DNA from: Eubacteriales bacterium
GTDB lineage: Bacteria; Bacillota; Clostridia; Oscillospirales; Oscillospiraceae
NCBI GenBank assembly: GCA_030531505.1
Contig: JAUNNH010000003.1
Coordinates: 112,938-176,937 of the forward strand
DNA length: 64,000 bases
Direction of reading: 5' to 3'
The notes under the pieces: generated by a model
The model's database searches: none
Told to the model about the DNA's origin: nothing
The model's input: the letters and a program-made list of their open reading frames with translations, nothing else
Shown here: piece by piece, positions 9,151 through 17,846 of the stretch
Layout: the number at the start of each line of letters is the position of its first letter
Position numbering within the stretch: the first letter of the stretch is position 1
Translations under genes and position numbers: made by a program

Positions 9151-9154
9151 AAGG

Positions 9155-9178
9155 GGCGGGCCGGTTTTCCGGCCCGCC
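9155..9178 (+). terminator. Hairpin after the LysR gene
   Basis: Stem GGCGGGCCGG/CCGGCCCGCC with a TTTT loop but no following T tract. It is a likely, not certain, terminator. Confidence 0.6.
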
Positions 9179-9346
9179 AACAGGGTGTGGGGATAAAGAT
9201 ATGAGCCATTGGATAAGCTGTGCATACAGCATACCCTGCCCGGCCCGATTTGTAAAGAGCGAAGCGGCACCAGTTTTGTCGAGGGAATATTTTTCTTTCT
9301 TCTCGGGCAGACTAAGAGCGATATCGCATGAGAGGAGTAATGCTTT

Positions 9347-9556
9347 GTGATCATGGACCGTATCGCGCTGATCCTCGCCATCATCGGTGGGATCAACTGG
9401 GGCAGCGTCGGCCTGTTCCGCTTCGATCTGGTGGCCTGGCTTTTCGGCGGGCAGACCGCAACGGTGAGCCGCGTCGTGTACACACTGGTGGGGCTCGCGG
9501 CGCTGTGGTGCATTTCGCTGCTGTTCCGCACGGACGCGGTGAGCGACGAGATGTAA
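9347..9556 (+). CDS. DUF378 family small membrane protein
   Basis: A 69-residue protein with two transmembrane helices and the DUF378 signature IIGGINWGSVGLFRFDLVAW. The GTG at 9347 is chosen because AGAGGAG lies 9 bases upstream; an ATG at 9353 would place the site 15 bases away. The function of the family is unknown. It stands alone between the LysR gene and the convergent phosphodiesterase. Confidence 0.88.
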   Translation: MIMDRIALILAIIGGINWGSVGLFRFDLVAWLFGGQTATVSRVVYTLVGLAALWCISLLFRTDAVSDEM

Positions 9557-9567
9557 TACGGAAGAAG

Positions 9568-9600
9568 CATACGGCCGCCGGCATGTCCGGCGGCCGTATG
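9568..9600. terminator. Bidirectional hairpin between DUF378 and GDPD genes
   Basis: A 14-bp perfect stem CATACGGCCGCCGG/CCGGCGGCCGTATG with a 5-base loop, between two convergent genes. Confidence 0.8.
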
Positions 9601-9612
9601 TATGTCCGATCT

Positions 9613-10455
9613 TTATTTGAATTTGACGCGCGGCTTGTAGAACTCGAAGATCACGCCGTCGCGTCCTTTTTCGTTTCGCGGCTCATGCGAGGTCCAGCCG
9701 AAGCGCAGCGCGCCCAGCAGCTCGGCGAGCCGTACGGTGGGCGGGCGATAGCCGATGCGGTAGGCGATGAACTGCGGCCGGCCGATGAAGTTGAACAGGC
9801 AGTGGGAGAGCAGGAACGCGGTGGGCAGCTTGATCCCGTCCTTGCAGTAGTCCCGGGAGAGCGTGGCGAGCTGCCCGCGCAGCAGATCCCGCCCGTGGAG
9901 GCGGAACCAGCCCACGATGAAAGGACTGAAGCTCTCGATGCACACATCACCCCGGTACTGCTCCAGCAGAGCGTAGGTCTTCTCGCAGAGCTCCCGATTG
10001 CGCGGGCCGTTCTTGAGCTCCACGATCAGCGGCCCACGGCCGCGGATCACATCCAGCGCGTCGGCGAAGAGCGGGATACCGTGCTCGGTCCCGCAGAGTT
10101 TGAGCTCCCGCAGCTCGGCCCAGTCCAGCTCGTCCACGCGCTTGTCCACACCGCAGACGCGCTTGAGGTCGTTGTCGTGGAAGACCACCACCTGCCCGTC
10201 CCGGCTCAAACGCACGTCGAGCTCGATGCCGTAGCCCGCACGGGCGGCGAGGCGGAAGGCCTCGAGCGAGTTTTCGGGGACGGAGCGGTTGCGGGTATGG
10301 AGCCCGCGGTGGGCAAAGTTCACCCCGCGGAAGGGCGCGCGCTGGCGCCTGGTCGAGCCGCCCGGGAAGAGCATCGCGAGCGGCGTCAGGACCGCCGCAG
10401 CGCCGAGGAGCGCGGCGCGGCGCAGCCTGGAAGGATTTCGGTTCAAGAAAGACAC
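9613..10455 (-). CDS. Glycerophosphodiester phosphodiesterase family protein
   Basis: Predicted hydrolase of glycerophosphodiesters, giving glycerol 3-phosphate and an alcohol. After a basic N terminus and one hydrophobic segment (residues 13-31) the GDPD barrel starts with FAHRGLHTRNRSVPENSLEA. This carries the catalytic HRG and the E of PENS, followed by the metal-site stretch GIELDVRLSRDGQVVVFHD with catalytic His and LIVELKNG. Its 280 residues are normal for the family. The N-terminal segment suggests membrane anchoring. It is probably not co-transcribed with the MFS gene upstream (38-base gap, no shared function evident). Confidence 0.93.
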   Translation of the reverse strand: MSFLNRNPSRLRRAALLGAAAVLTPLAMLFPGGSTRRQRAPFRGVNFAHRGLHTRNRSVPENSLEAFRLAARAGYGIELDVRLSRDGQVVVFHDNDLKRVCGVDKRVDELDWAELRELKLCGTEHGIPLFADALDVIRGRGPLIVELKNGPRNRELCEKTYALLEQYRGDVCIESFSPFIVGWFRLHGRDLLRGQLATLSRDYCKDGIKLPTAFLLSHCLFNFIGRPQFIAYRIGYRPPTVRLAELLGALRFGWTSHEPRNEKGRDGVIFEFYKPRVKFK

Positions 10456-10492
10456 CTCGCTTGTTTATAATAAGGATAGCCCGGAGAACGGC

Positions 10493-11944
10493 TCAGTCGT
10501 CGCCGAGGGCTTCGAGACCCTTGACGTTGGCGAGCTTTTTGGCTTTGATGTTCTTGACGAGCGCGGTGAAGACCGTGAAGCTCAGCAGGATCAGCGCGCA
10601 GGCGTAAACCGGCAGCGTCCGCCAGGCCTGGGTGGCATTGAGCGTGAGGCCGAGCAGCACGGGCGTGATGGTCTGCGCCGCCATGCTGGCGGTGTAGTAA
10701 TAGCCGGTGAACTGCCCGATCTTTTTGGACGAGCAGAGCTCGACCACCATCGGGAAGGAGCAGTTATGCACGAGCGCCATGCCAAAACCCTTGATGGCCC
10801 AGACGGCGAAGAGCAGCGCGGGGAAGGCAAACTCCCCGTTCGCGCCGACGACGCGGCCGCTCGGCGCTGCAAAGCACATCACGACCAGACCGAGGAAGGT
10901 GATGGCGAGGCCGATGGAGATCGTCCACTTGCGGCCGATCCGGTCGGCGATGGAGCCCGCGGTCGCAAAGCCGACCACCGAGGCGAGACCGCCCACGATC
11001 GTCATGATCATCGTGGCGCTCGAGACGGATTTCAAATAGTAGATGACATAGTTGCCGATATAGGTGCCGAGGGCGTTGTCCGCCATGAACCACAGGAACT
11101 CCGCCGCGAGGATCGCGAGCAGCATCCGTCTGTTGGCGGGGGACATGGGACCGTCGTCGTCGATGGGGGTCTCCACGGCGGCGAGCTCTTCGCCGCGCGC
11201 CATTTCATCCTTCAGCTCCTCGGCGAGCTTGTTCTCACGGATCGTGAAGAACAGCACCAGCGCCGAGATGACCATCAGCACGGAGGCGATGACGAAGGGC
11301 AGCTCGATGGTCCAGACATTGCGCGCCTCGTCGGGGCTGTTGATGTAGTTGGAGAGGACGAGGAAGATGCCGAGCACCGTGGCGGCGGCACCGCCCAGGT
11401 AGCCCATGATGTTGATGATGCCGTTGGCCTTCGCCCGCAGAGGCTTGGGCGTGATGTCCGGCATGAGGGCGACGGCGGGGTTGCGGTACATCATCATGAA
11501 GAGCAGCACCACGGCCATCATCAGGACCATGCCGAAGACGTTGTTGCGGTGGAAGAAGAGCGGAATGAAGGGGAAGGCGGCGGCCGCCACGAAGGTGCCC
11601 ACGAGTATGTAGGGCATGCGCTTGCCGATGGGGCTGCGCGTCCGGTCCGAGAGGCGGCCGAAGAGCGGCAGCAGGACCAGGGCGGCCAGGTTGTCACAGG
11701 CCATGATGATGCCGACGATCCACTGGACCTGCAGAATCTGCTGCTCGTTGCCGCTGCTCTTGAGTTCATAGGAGGACATATTATACATCCGCCGCGCGAA
11801 AATATCCGTCAAAAACGTGGGGCACCAGGAATCATAGACCTGCCAGAGCAGGAGGATGCCGAAGAAGGCGAAGCCGATCAGGGCGGTCCGCCGGTAGTTG
11901 AGCTTGAGCGCGCCGGCCGGCGCGGCGGTTTTTTTGGCCATCAT
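10493..11944 (-). CDS. MFS transporter, GPH/SLC45-like sugar transporter
   Basis: Twelve-helix major facilitator protein, 483 residues. The loop between helices 2 and 3 carries GRLSDRTRSPIGKRMPYILVG, a form of the MFS motif A typical of the glycoside-pentoside-hexuronide and SLC45 groups. The second half repeats it as GSIADRIGRKWTISIG. Substrate is probably a sugar or glycoside, judged only from the family. A second ATG at 11941 is equally possible. No catabolic genes adjoin it, so the substrate cannot be narrowed. Confidence 0.85.
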   Translation of the reverse strand: MMAKKTAAPAGALKLNYRRTALIGFAFFGILLLWQVYDSWCPTFLTDIFARRMYNMSSYELKSSGNEQQILQVQWIVGIIMACDNLAALVLLPLFGRLSDRTRSPIGKRMPYILVGTFVAAAAFPFIPLFFHRNNVFGMVLMMAVVLLFMMMYRNPAVALMPDITPKPLRAKANGIINIMGYLGGAAATVLGIFLVLSNYINSPDEARNVWTIELPFVIASVLMVISALVLFFTIRENKLAEELKDEMARGEELAAVETPIDDDGPMSPANRRMLLAILAAEFLWFMADNALGTYIGNYVIYYLKSVSSATMIMTIVGGLASVVGFATAGSIADRIGRKWTISIGLAITFLGLVVMCFAAPSGRVVGANGEFAFPALLFAVWAIKGFGMALVHNCSFPMVVELCSSKKIGQFTGYYYTASMAAQTITPVLLGLTLNATQAWRTLPVYACALILLSFTVFTALVKNIKAKKLANVKGLEALGDD

Positions 11945-12058
11945 GTCTCTCCAATCTGCCGCTTCAGCGGGGCGGCGACCCTTTTTACGTATTTTACTAC
12001 GAAAAAAGGGCCTTGTAAACCGATCATTTTCGCAATATGCACAAAAAATGGCCGCCCG

Positions 12059-13330
12059 TTAATCGATCGTGATCCGCTCCTGCTTTCCGTCGACAGCGTT
12101 CACATAGAGCCGCACGCGCCCGTCGTCCCGACCCGGACCGCTGAATTCGTAGCAGGCGCTGTTGCGCCCGCCCTCGCTGGTCAGGATGACCCGGCGCGCC
12201 GCATCCCAGGCAAAGTCGTCCGGGAGCGCCGCGGCCGCCTCCTCCTCGCTGAGCGTCCAGCGCACACCGCTCTCGCCCGGCTGCCAGGCGTCCGCGTTGA
12301 AGCTGTAGATGGAGCCGTCGTCGAGCGCGACGGCGACGCGCAGGAGATTGTCGAGCCAGAGGGCGCCGTCCTCCGTGCGTGCGTAGTCCAGCGAAAGCAC
12401 GGTCCCGCCGTCACGCTGCCCGACGAGGTTCAGCTCCGTGTAGCCGGCGCGCCGCAGAAAAGTCTCGGCCTCCGCCTGCGCCTCCTCGGCGCTCAGCACG
12501 GCCTCACTCACGAGCCTTGTCTGGCTGAGGCTGTCCACACCGCTGCGGCTGACGCACAGGAAACTGTCCCCGCAGCGGAAGCAGCGCCGGCCTTCCAGCC
12601 CCTCATAGGAATAGACAGGCTCCAGCTCCTCGCCCGATACGCCGAGAAAGGCCGCGGCCGCCTCCCGCATCTCCTCTTCGGTGAGGTAACCGGTCCCGGG
12701 GCGCTCTTCCTTTCCGTACAGGCCATCGTAATGCAGCTCGGCCGGCGCGGCAAAGGAGGCCTCGTAGTCCAGAAGCCGTGCGGCCAGCGATTCACCCGGC
12801 TCCGCGCCGACGTTCCGGAGCCGCTTCTCGCGGCTGTCCAAATGCACATGACCGCCGTTGAGGTCCTCACGCAGCGCCAGCAGGACCTCGACGAACTCAT
12901 CCGCCCTCATGGAGAGCTCGCCGAGCGCCTCGCGCTGCTCCGGTCGCAGACCGGCCTCGGCGCTCTCTCCGCAGAGCGTGCGGGCATAGTCGCCGGTGCG
13001 GTTGAGGAAGGCGGAGAGGTTTTCCAGCTCCTGGGTGGAGAAAGGCAGCGCCGCCATGGCGCTCCCGGCCGCACAGCTCGCGGCATAGGCCTCGCTGCAG
13101 ACCCGGGCGCACATCGCACCGTCCGCCGCGTAGAGGCTCTTTTCCAGCGAGCGGGAGAGACTGTCCACGGCACGTACGGTCTCCTCGAAAGCAAGAGAGG
13201 AGGTATAAGCCGCGGTCTGCCGCCAGCGCGTGAGGTAGACCGATTCCGTATAGGCGTACAGGGCGAGCGCCAGCGCCGCCGCGATCGCATAGATGCGCAC
13301 GATGCGGACGTAGCGCGTTCGATCCTTCAT
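12059..13330 (-). CDS. ypeB: YpeB-like spore germination protein
   Basis: YpeB is a spore membrane protein that stabilises the cortex-lytic enzyme SleB. The protein (about 423 residues) has an N-terminal membrane anchor at about residues 10-28, a helical N-terminal domain containing LSRSLEKSLYAADGAMCARV, and C-terminal PepSY-like repeats (for example LSEEEAAAALPDDFAWDAAR). The start is the ATG at 13330 because GGAGGTG precedes it by 5 bases; an upstream GTG is part of that ribosome site. The usual partner sleB is not adjacent. Identity is good from overall pattern; it supports a spore-forming host. Confidence 0.8.
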   Translation of the reverse strand: MKDRTRYVRIVRIYAIAAALALALYAYTESVYLTRWRQTAAYTSSLAFEETVRAVDSLSRSLEKSLYAADGAMCARVCSEAYAASCAAGSAMAALPFSTQELENLSAFLNRTGDYARTLCGESAEAGLRPEQREALGELSMRADEFVEVLLALREDLNGGHVHLDSREKRLRNVGAEPGESLAARLLDYEASFAAPAELHYDGLYGKEERPGTGYLTEEEMREAAAAFLGVSGEELEPVYSYEGLEGRRCFRCGDSFLCVSRSGVDSLSQTRLVSEAVLSAEEAQAEAETFLRRAGYTELNLVGQRDGGTVLSLDYARTEDGALWLDNLLRVAVALDDGSIYSFNADAWQPGESGVRWTLSEEEAAAALPDDFAWDAARRVILTSEGGRNSACYEFSGPGRDDGRVRLYVNAVDGKQERITID

Positions 13331-13380
13331 GGGGATCACCTCCGCCCTTAGCTTTCTCGGAAAGAGAGTTTTTATTCCTC

Positions 13381-13409
13381 TTGCAATTGTGACGGCTTAT
13401 TGATAAAAT
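13381..13409 (+). promoter_or_regulatory. Promoter of the serine hydrolase gene
   Basis: TTGCAA (13381-13386), 17 bp and TAAAAT (13404-13409), about 33 bases before the ATG. Confidence 0.6.
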
Positions 13410-13441
13410 AAACAAGATTATAGATATATGGAGCTGACTAT

Positions 13442-15082
13442 ATGAAAGCTTACAGACGTATCCTCGCGGCGGCGGCCGTTCTCTGCCTGCTGGCGGCGAT
13501 GCTCCCCGGCGCGTTCGCCGCGCGTGACGAGCGCTTCGACGGCAAGACCTGGGAGCAGGTGACCATGGAGTTCCTCGACCGGGTAAAAGCCATGGAGCAG
13601 GGCATGGTCGCGATCGGCTATTACAACACGGTGAGCGGGGAAGAGCAGTATCTGAACCCGGACGAGTATATCACGGTGGGCAGCGTCTACAAGGTGCCGC
13701 TGAACATGATCTACTGCGAGAAGATCGCCAACGGTGAGATGCAGCTCGATACGCCGATCTTCGGCATCCCCTATGAGACGCTGCTGCGCGGGACGATCAT
13801 CGACTCCAACAACGACTACGCCAAGACCCTGTGGGACAAGCTGGGCAGCTACCGCCTGTACCGGGAGATGATCGCCCCTTACATGGGCGAGGATCCGCAG
13901 ACTGTGAGCTGGAAGTTCTATGAGAACAACTTCTTTACGGCCCGGCAGATGATCACCTGCCTGCGTACGCTCTACGAAAACCCCGACCGCTTCCCGTATC
14001 TGATCGATACGATGAAGGAGGCCGAGCCGAACAACTACTTCCACCGGGACGAGCACCGCTTTGAGGTCGCACACAAGTACGGCTACAACAACGAGAGCTA
14101 TCACTATTATGTGGCGGACAGTGGTATCTTCTACACGACCGAGCCCTTCCTGCTCGTCGTGCTGACCGACAACACCCCCCAGGCCTTTGACGTGCTGGCG
14201 CAGTATGCGGTGCTGATGTGCGACTACAACGAGTACACCGCCTCCGCGCGAATCCGTGATGCCGCGCCCGAGCGCGCGGTGGCGGAGTTGACCCTGCCCT
14301 CCGCGCCCGCCGTTCCGAGCGCCGAAAAGGGCGAGAACGCGATGGCCGCCGATGCTCCGCTGCTGGATATGGATCTGACGACCTTTGCCCGTCTTGTCGG
14401 GATCCTGGCACTGACGGTCATCGGCCTCGGCCTCTGTGTGAAGCTTGCCAGGCATGCGGGCTATGTCACGCTCATCCCGGCGATCATCATTCTGGCGGCG
14501 GGCCTGCTCATCAGCCGCGGCCTGATCCGCTCAAGCGGCGCCGCGCTCTTCACCGTCAGCCGGGGCAACGGTCAGGCCACGGTCGAGAACTTCTTTACCG
14601 AGCTGGAAGCCGGGGATTATGCGGCGGCGGTCGATCTTCTCGACGGGTACTCCGCGCTCGGCGTGGAGGGAACGCCGGAGAGCCCCGAGACCGCGCGCGT
14701 TTACGAGGCGGTGCGCAGCAGCTATGCCCACAGCCTGATCAGCGGCTCGTCTCAGGACAACGACGCGTCCTATACGGTGAACTTCCGCCATTTGTATGTC
14801 GACGCGCTGACGAAGGATGTGGCAGAGGAGACGAAAAACATCCTGAAAACCTACGTGGCCGAGCGGCCCGAGGAAGAAGTCTTTGACGAGAACATCCAGA
14901 TCCGGGAGGAAGTTCTGGCGGAGGCGTATGCACAGGCCTTTGACACCGTGATGGGCAGTCTGGAGCAATACTACCGCGAGGATGAGTTCACCCTGGCTCT
15001 GAAATACGGCCTCAAGGGCTGGATGATCCAGCCGAACCAGGATCTGATGCAGGCGATCTGCGGAGGCAGTGCATCCGCTTAA
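13442..15082 (+). CDS. Beta-lactamase-like serine hydrolase with C-terminal membrane and tail domains
   Basis: Secreted or membrane-held serine hydrolase of the class A beta-lactamase/penicillin-recognising fold. A signal peptide (residues 1-27) precedes the hydrolase domain with the SxxK motif SVYK (Ser81, Lys84), a DSNNDYAKTLWDKLG stretch in the SDN position and HKYGY where a KTG-like motif is expected. Two transmembrane helices at about residues 318-365 are followed by a 170-residue extracytoplasmic tail with an FFTELEAGDYAAAVDLLDGY start, resembling NTF2/DUF-type ligand domains. Resistance function is not implied; peptide hydrolysis or wall sensing is as likely. The two-part layout is unusual. 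Confidence 0.75.
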   Translation: MKAYRRILAAAAVLCLLAAMLPGAFAARDERFDGKTWEQVTMEFLDRVKAMEQGMVAIGYYNTVSGEEQYLNPDEYITVGSVYKVPLNMIYCEKIANGEMQLDTPIFGIPYETLLRGTIIDSNNDYAKTLWDKLGSYRLYREMIAPYMGEDPQTVSWKFYENNFFTARQMITCLRTLYENPDRFPYLIDTMKEAEPNNYFHRDEHRFEVAHKYGYNNESYHYYVADSGIFYTTEPFLLVVLTDNTPQAFDVLAQYAVLMCDYNEYTASARIRDAAPERAVAELTLPSAPAVPSAEKGENAMAADAPLLDMDLTTFARLVGILALTVIGLGLCVKLARHAGYVTLIPAIIILAAGLLISRGLIRSSGAALFTVSRGNGQATVENFFTELEAGDYAAAVDLLDGYSALGVEGTPESPETARVYEAVRSSYAHSLISGSSQDNDASYTVNFRHLYVDALTKDVAEETKNILKTYVAERPEEEVFDENIQIREEVLAEAYAQAFDTVMGSLEQYYREDEFTLALKYGLKGWMIQPNQDLMQAICGGSASA

Positions 15083-15097
15083 AACCCGAACCAAGGC

Positions 15098-15128
15098 AAA
15101 ACGCCGGGAATACTTCCCGGCGTTTTTT
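15098..15128. terminator. Bidirectional terminator after the serine hydrolase
   Basis: Stem AAAACGCCGGGAA/TTCCCGGCGTTTT with a 3-base loop and T tracts on both strands. It serves the plus-strand hydrolase and the minus-strand sugar operon ending at 15161. Confidence 0.9.
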
Positions 15129-15160
15129 ATTATGTCTCTGTGGGGGGACCCGGCGCGGGA

Positions 15161-16390
15161 TCAGCCCGTGAAGGGGAGACCGCCCGCCCGGAAGAAGGCA
15201 TCCACCATCAAAAGCGGCGCCGCCTTGTTCTCGAGCCGATGGTTGTAGGGGCTGACCTCCGGCAGAACGCAATGGCCGGCGTCCATGCCCGTCTTCATCT
15301 CCTCGCGCAGCTGATCGAGCAGCCAGGGATCGTCAAAAAGCTGTCCGTAAAGCACGAGCTTCTCGGGGTCGATCACATAGATGAGCGCCTTCAGCGCATC
15401 GGAGAGCGCGGTCAGCGCGCGGCCGACGAGAGCCGCGACAGCGGCATCCCCCTTTTCGGCGGCCTCCAGGATCTCGTCGAGCGCGAGCGATCCGCCGCCG
15501 CGCGCGGCATGGATGTCCCAGAGAAGAGGTGTGCGTTCCGGGGAGAGCAGCGCCTCGGCGTCCTCGCGGATCGCGGTGGGGGAGGCGACGGTCTCCAGAC
15601 AGCCGCGCTTGCCGCAGACACAGAGCTTGCCGTTCTGCTTCACGACCGGGATATGGCCGATCTCGGAGCACTGCTCCGTCGCCCCGTGCCAGATCCGGCC
15701 GTTGACGGAAAGCGCACCGCCGATGCCGTATTCACAGCGCAGGAAGAACTGGGAGCGGTGCTGCTGGTCGCCGGAGAAGAACATCTGCGCGGCGAAAAGC
15801 GCCCGCACGTTGTTTGCCATGACGACAGGCAGACCCGTCAGCGCCTCGACACGCTCGGCCAGCGGATAGTCCTGCTCGGCCAGGGTGCCGAAGCTGTTGC
15901 GCGCCACGCGGCCGTCGGCATCGGTGATGCCGCGCAGCGCAACGCCAACGCCCAGTATGTGGGCGGTGTCCAGCCCGTTCTCGCCAGCCAGCTGCAGCAG
16001 CCGCGCGCAGAGCTGTGAGAGCGTTTCGTCCGCCGGAGCGGGGGTGCTCATGGGCTGCTCCTCCGCGAAGATCACGGAGCCGTCCAGCCAAACGGCGGAG
16101 AGCAGGGCCTGGCCGCGGTTGAGGAGCAGACCGAGTGCGCAGCGTGCGTGCATGTCCGGCTCGAGCGAGACCTCCCGGCGGCCGGCGCCGACGCTCGGAA
16201 GGGATACGCCCTCGCGCACCAACCCTTCCAGAATGAGCTCGCCTGTGATCTTGGTGATGGCTGCGGGGGTGAGATGCGTCTGCTCGGCGAGACGCTTGCG
16301 GCTCAGCCCGGGCTGCTCGTGGAGCAGACGGAGCACGGCGCTGCGGTTGGTACGCTTGACATTGAGCATGTTGTCGCCCCGATAAGGCAT
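15161..16390 (-). CDS. ROK family transcriptional regulator (NagC/XylR type)
   Basis: Sugar-responsive repressor: an N-terminal winged helix (NRSAVLRLLHEQPGLSRKRL, then TPAAITKITGELI) is fused to a ROK sugar-kinase-like domain. The ROK zinc motif is present as CVCGKRGCLETVAS. ATG 16390 is chosen over the GTG at 16408 because GGGAGG lies 7 bases upstream. It is the last gene of a minus-strand operon with two transketolase halves and an RpiB-like isomerase, which points to control by a pentose or related sugar. A matching imperfect palindrome lies at 18691-18711. Confidence 0.92.
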   Translation of the reverse strand: MPYRGDNMLNVKRTNRSAVLRLLHEQPGLSRKRLAEQTHLTPAAITKITGELILEGLVREGVSLPSVGAGRREVSLEPDMHARCALGLLLNRGQALLSAVWLDGSVIFAEEQPMSTPAPADETLSQLCARLLQLAGENGLDTAHILGVGVALRGITDADGRVARNSFGTLAEQDYPLAERVEALTGLPVVMANNVRALFAAQMFFSGDQQHRSQFFLRCEYGIGGALSVNGRIWHGATEQCSEIGHIPVVKQNGKLCVCGKRGCLETVASPTAIREDAEALLSPERTPLLWDIHAARGGGSLALDEILEAAEKGDAAVAALVGRALTALSDALKALIYVIDPEKLVLYGQLFDDPWLLDQLREEMKTGMDAGHCVLPEVSPYNHRLENKAAPLLMVDAFFRAGGLPFTG

Positions 16391-16431
16391 GGCAGATCCT
16401 CCCTTCACATCACCGTTGTTTCGGCCGTGTC

Positions 16432-16905
16432 TCAGCCGTAGATCTCATCCTCGACGGCGGAAAGACGGGCGGCGAACTTGTGCATGTTCTCGGCGCGCCA
16501 GTCTTCCAGATCCTGGCACCAGGCGGTGGCGAGGAAGGTCTTGACCATCTCCACCGCAAGCTCCGGCCCGACGATCCAGCCGCCCATGCACAGGACCTGG
16601 GCGTTGTTGATGGCACGGGCCATCTTCGCCGCGTATAGGCTCTCGCAGGCCACGGCGTAGACGCCTTTATACTTGTTCGATACGACACTCATGCCCGCGC
16701 CCGTGCCGCAGATCAGCACGGCCCGGTCGTATACGCCCTGCTGCACCAGCGGCGCGACCTCACTCGCCACCTGGTAGTAGGGGTGCACCTCGTTCAGATC
16801 CGTGGTGCCGAGGTCGTCAAAATCCGCGCCGACCTCCGTCAGGTAGGCCTTTACGGCCTCTTTGACGGCAAAGCCGGACTTGTCGCTTCCGATCGCGATC
16901 TTCAC
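16432..16905 (-). CDS. RpiB/LacAB family sugar-phosphate isomerase
   Basis: Aldose-ketose isomerase of phosphorylated pentoses or tetroses. The Rossmann-like start MKIAIGSDKSGFAVKEAV, the catalytic-loop region EVHPYYQ and the phosphate-binding CGTGAGMSVVSNKYKGVYA identify the family. The catalytic Cys is in ICGTGAGM. It differs from canonical RpiB: the usual GCDHAG start is GSDKSG, and the C terminus is longer (157 residues). Members with this variation include tetrose-phosphate isomerases. Co-transcription with split transketolase suits sugar-phosphate interconversion. The substrate is unresolved, so no symbol is given. Confidence 0.85.
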   Translation of the reverse strand: MKIAIGSDKSGFAVKEAVKAYLTEVGADFDDLGTTDLNEVHPYYQVASEVAPLVQQGVYDRAVLICGTGAGMSVVSNKYKGVYAVACESLYAAKMARAINNAQVLCMGGWIVGPELAVEMVKTFLATAWCQDLEDWRAENMHKFAARLSAVEDEIYG

Positions 16906-16918
16906 AAAAAACGCCTCC

Positions 16919-17842
16919 TTATTTCAAGCGGACCGCTTCTCTTGCGGTCTTGACGATATGTTCCACCGTGAGGCCCATGGCCTCACGCAGGTAGGGGAGC
17001 GTGCCCACCTCGCCGAAGCGGTCCTGGACGCCTACGGCGCAGGCGGGGATCTTCTCCCGGGCGAGAGCCTCCAGCACGGCGGAATGGAGGCCGCCGATCA
17101 CATTGTGGTTTTCCACGGTGAGCACCGCGCCGGTCTTGCGGGCCGAGGCGAGCACGGTCTCCCGATCGAGGGGCTTGAGGGTGTGCACGTTCACGACCTC
17201 GGCGGAGATTCCCTCCGCCGCGAGGAGTTCTGCCGCCTGCAGCGCGTCTGCAGTCAGAAAGCCCGAAACGAAGAGACTCAGATCCCGCCCCTCCCGCAGC
17301 ACGTCGGCACGGAAGAGATCGAAGACATAGTCCGCGGGGAAGAGATCCGGCAGCTCCTTGCGGAAAAGCCGCAGGTAGACCGGCCCCTCGTAAGCGTCGA
17401 GCACGGGCATGGCCGCGCGCAGCTGCACCGCGTCCGCCGGCTCCACGATGACGAGCCCGGGGATCGAACGCAGCACGCCGATATCCTCCATGCTCATGTG
17501 GGTGCCGCCGTTCAGCTCGGCGGCGATGCCGGGATCGGTGCCGACGATCTTCACGTTCCGTCGGGCATAGCAGATCGAGATCGCGATCTGATCGCAGATG
17601 CGGCGCGAGGCGAAAGGCGTGAAGCTCTCGATCCAGGGCCGGAAGCCGTAGCTTGAAAGCCCGGCCGCGATGGAGGCCATGTTCTGCTCGGCCACGCCGC
17701 AGTCGAACATCTGCTTTGGGAAGCGCTCATAGAGGGCGCGGGTGCCGCTGGCCTTGGCCAGATCCGCGTCCAGCACGACGACGTGCCGGTCGCGTTCCAT
17801 CAGCTCCGCGAGGCAGGACGCGTATACCGCTCGCATCTCCAT
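16919..17842 (-). CDS. Transketolase, C-terminal subunit
   Basis: Half of a split transketolase: pyrimidine-binding and C-terminal domains (307 residues). It contains RMFDCGVAEQNM-like residues QMFDCGVAEQNMASIAAG (cofactor Glu), ESFTPFASRRICDQI and GTDPGIAAELNGGTHMSMED. The ATG at 17842 is selected because GGGAGG is 9 bases upstream and the previous gene stops 4 bases before. Together with the next-upstream subunit it transfers two-carbon ketol units between sugar phosphates using thiamine diphosphate. Split transketolases are common in Firmicutes sugar operons. Confidence 0.93.
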   Translation of the reverse strand: MEMRAVYASCLAELMERDRHVVVLDADLAKASGTRALYERFPKQMFDCGVAEQNMASIAAGLSSYGFRPWIESFTPFASRRICDQIAISICYARRNVKIVGTDPGIAAELNGGTHMSMEDIGVLRSIPGLVIVEPADAVQLRAAMPVLDAYEGPVYLRLFRKELPDLFPADYVFDLFRADVLREGRDLSLFVSGFLTADALQAAELLAAEGISAEVVNVHTLKPLDRETVLASARKTGAVLTVENHNVIGGLHSAVLEALAREKIPACAVGVQDRFGEVGTLPYLREAMGLTVEHIVKTAREAVRLK

Positions 17843-17846
17843 ACCG

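Noticed and set aside
10289-13351. Plus-strand frame of 1020 codons
   Set aside because: It runs antisense to the GDPD, MFS and YpeB genes and crosses their boundaries; composition is Arg/Glu/Asp-rich as expected of GC-rich antisense frames.
13442-15082. Beta-lactamase resistance gene
   Set aside because: The SxxK motif is present, but the KTG and SDN positions are atypical and the protein has membrane and tail domains, so a resistance role is not claimed.
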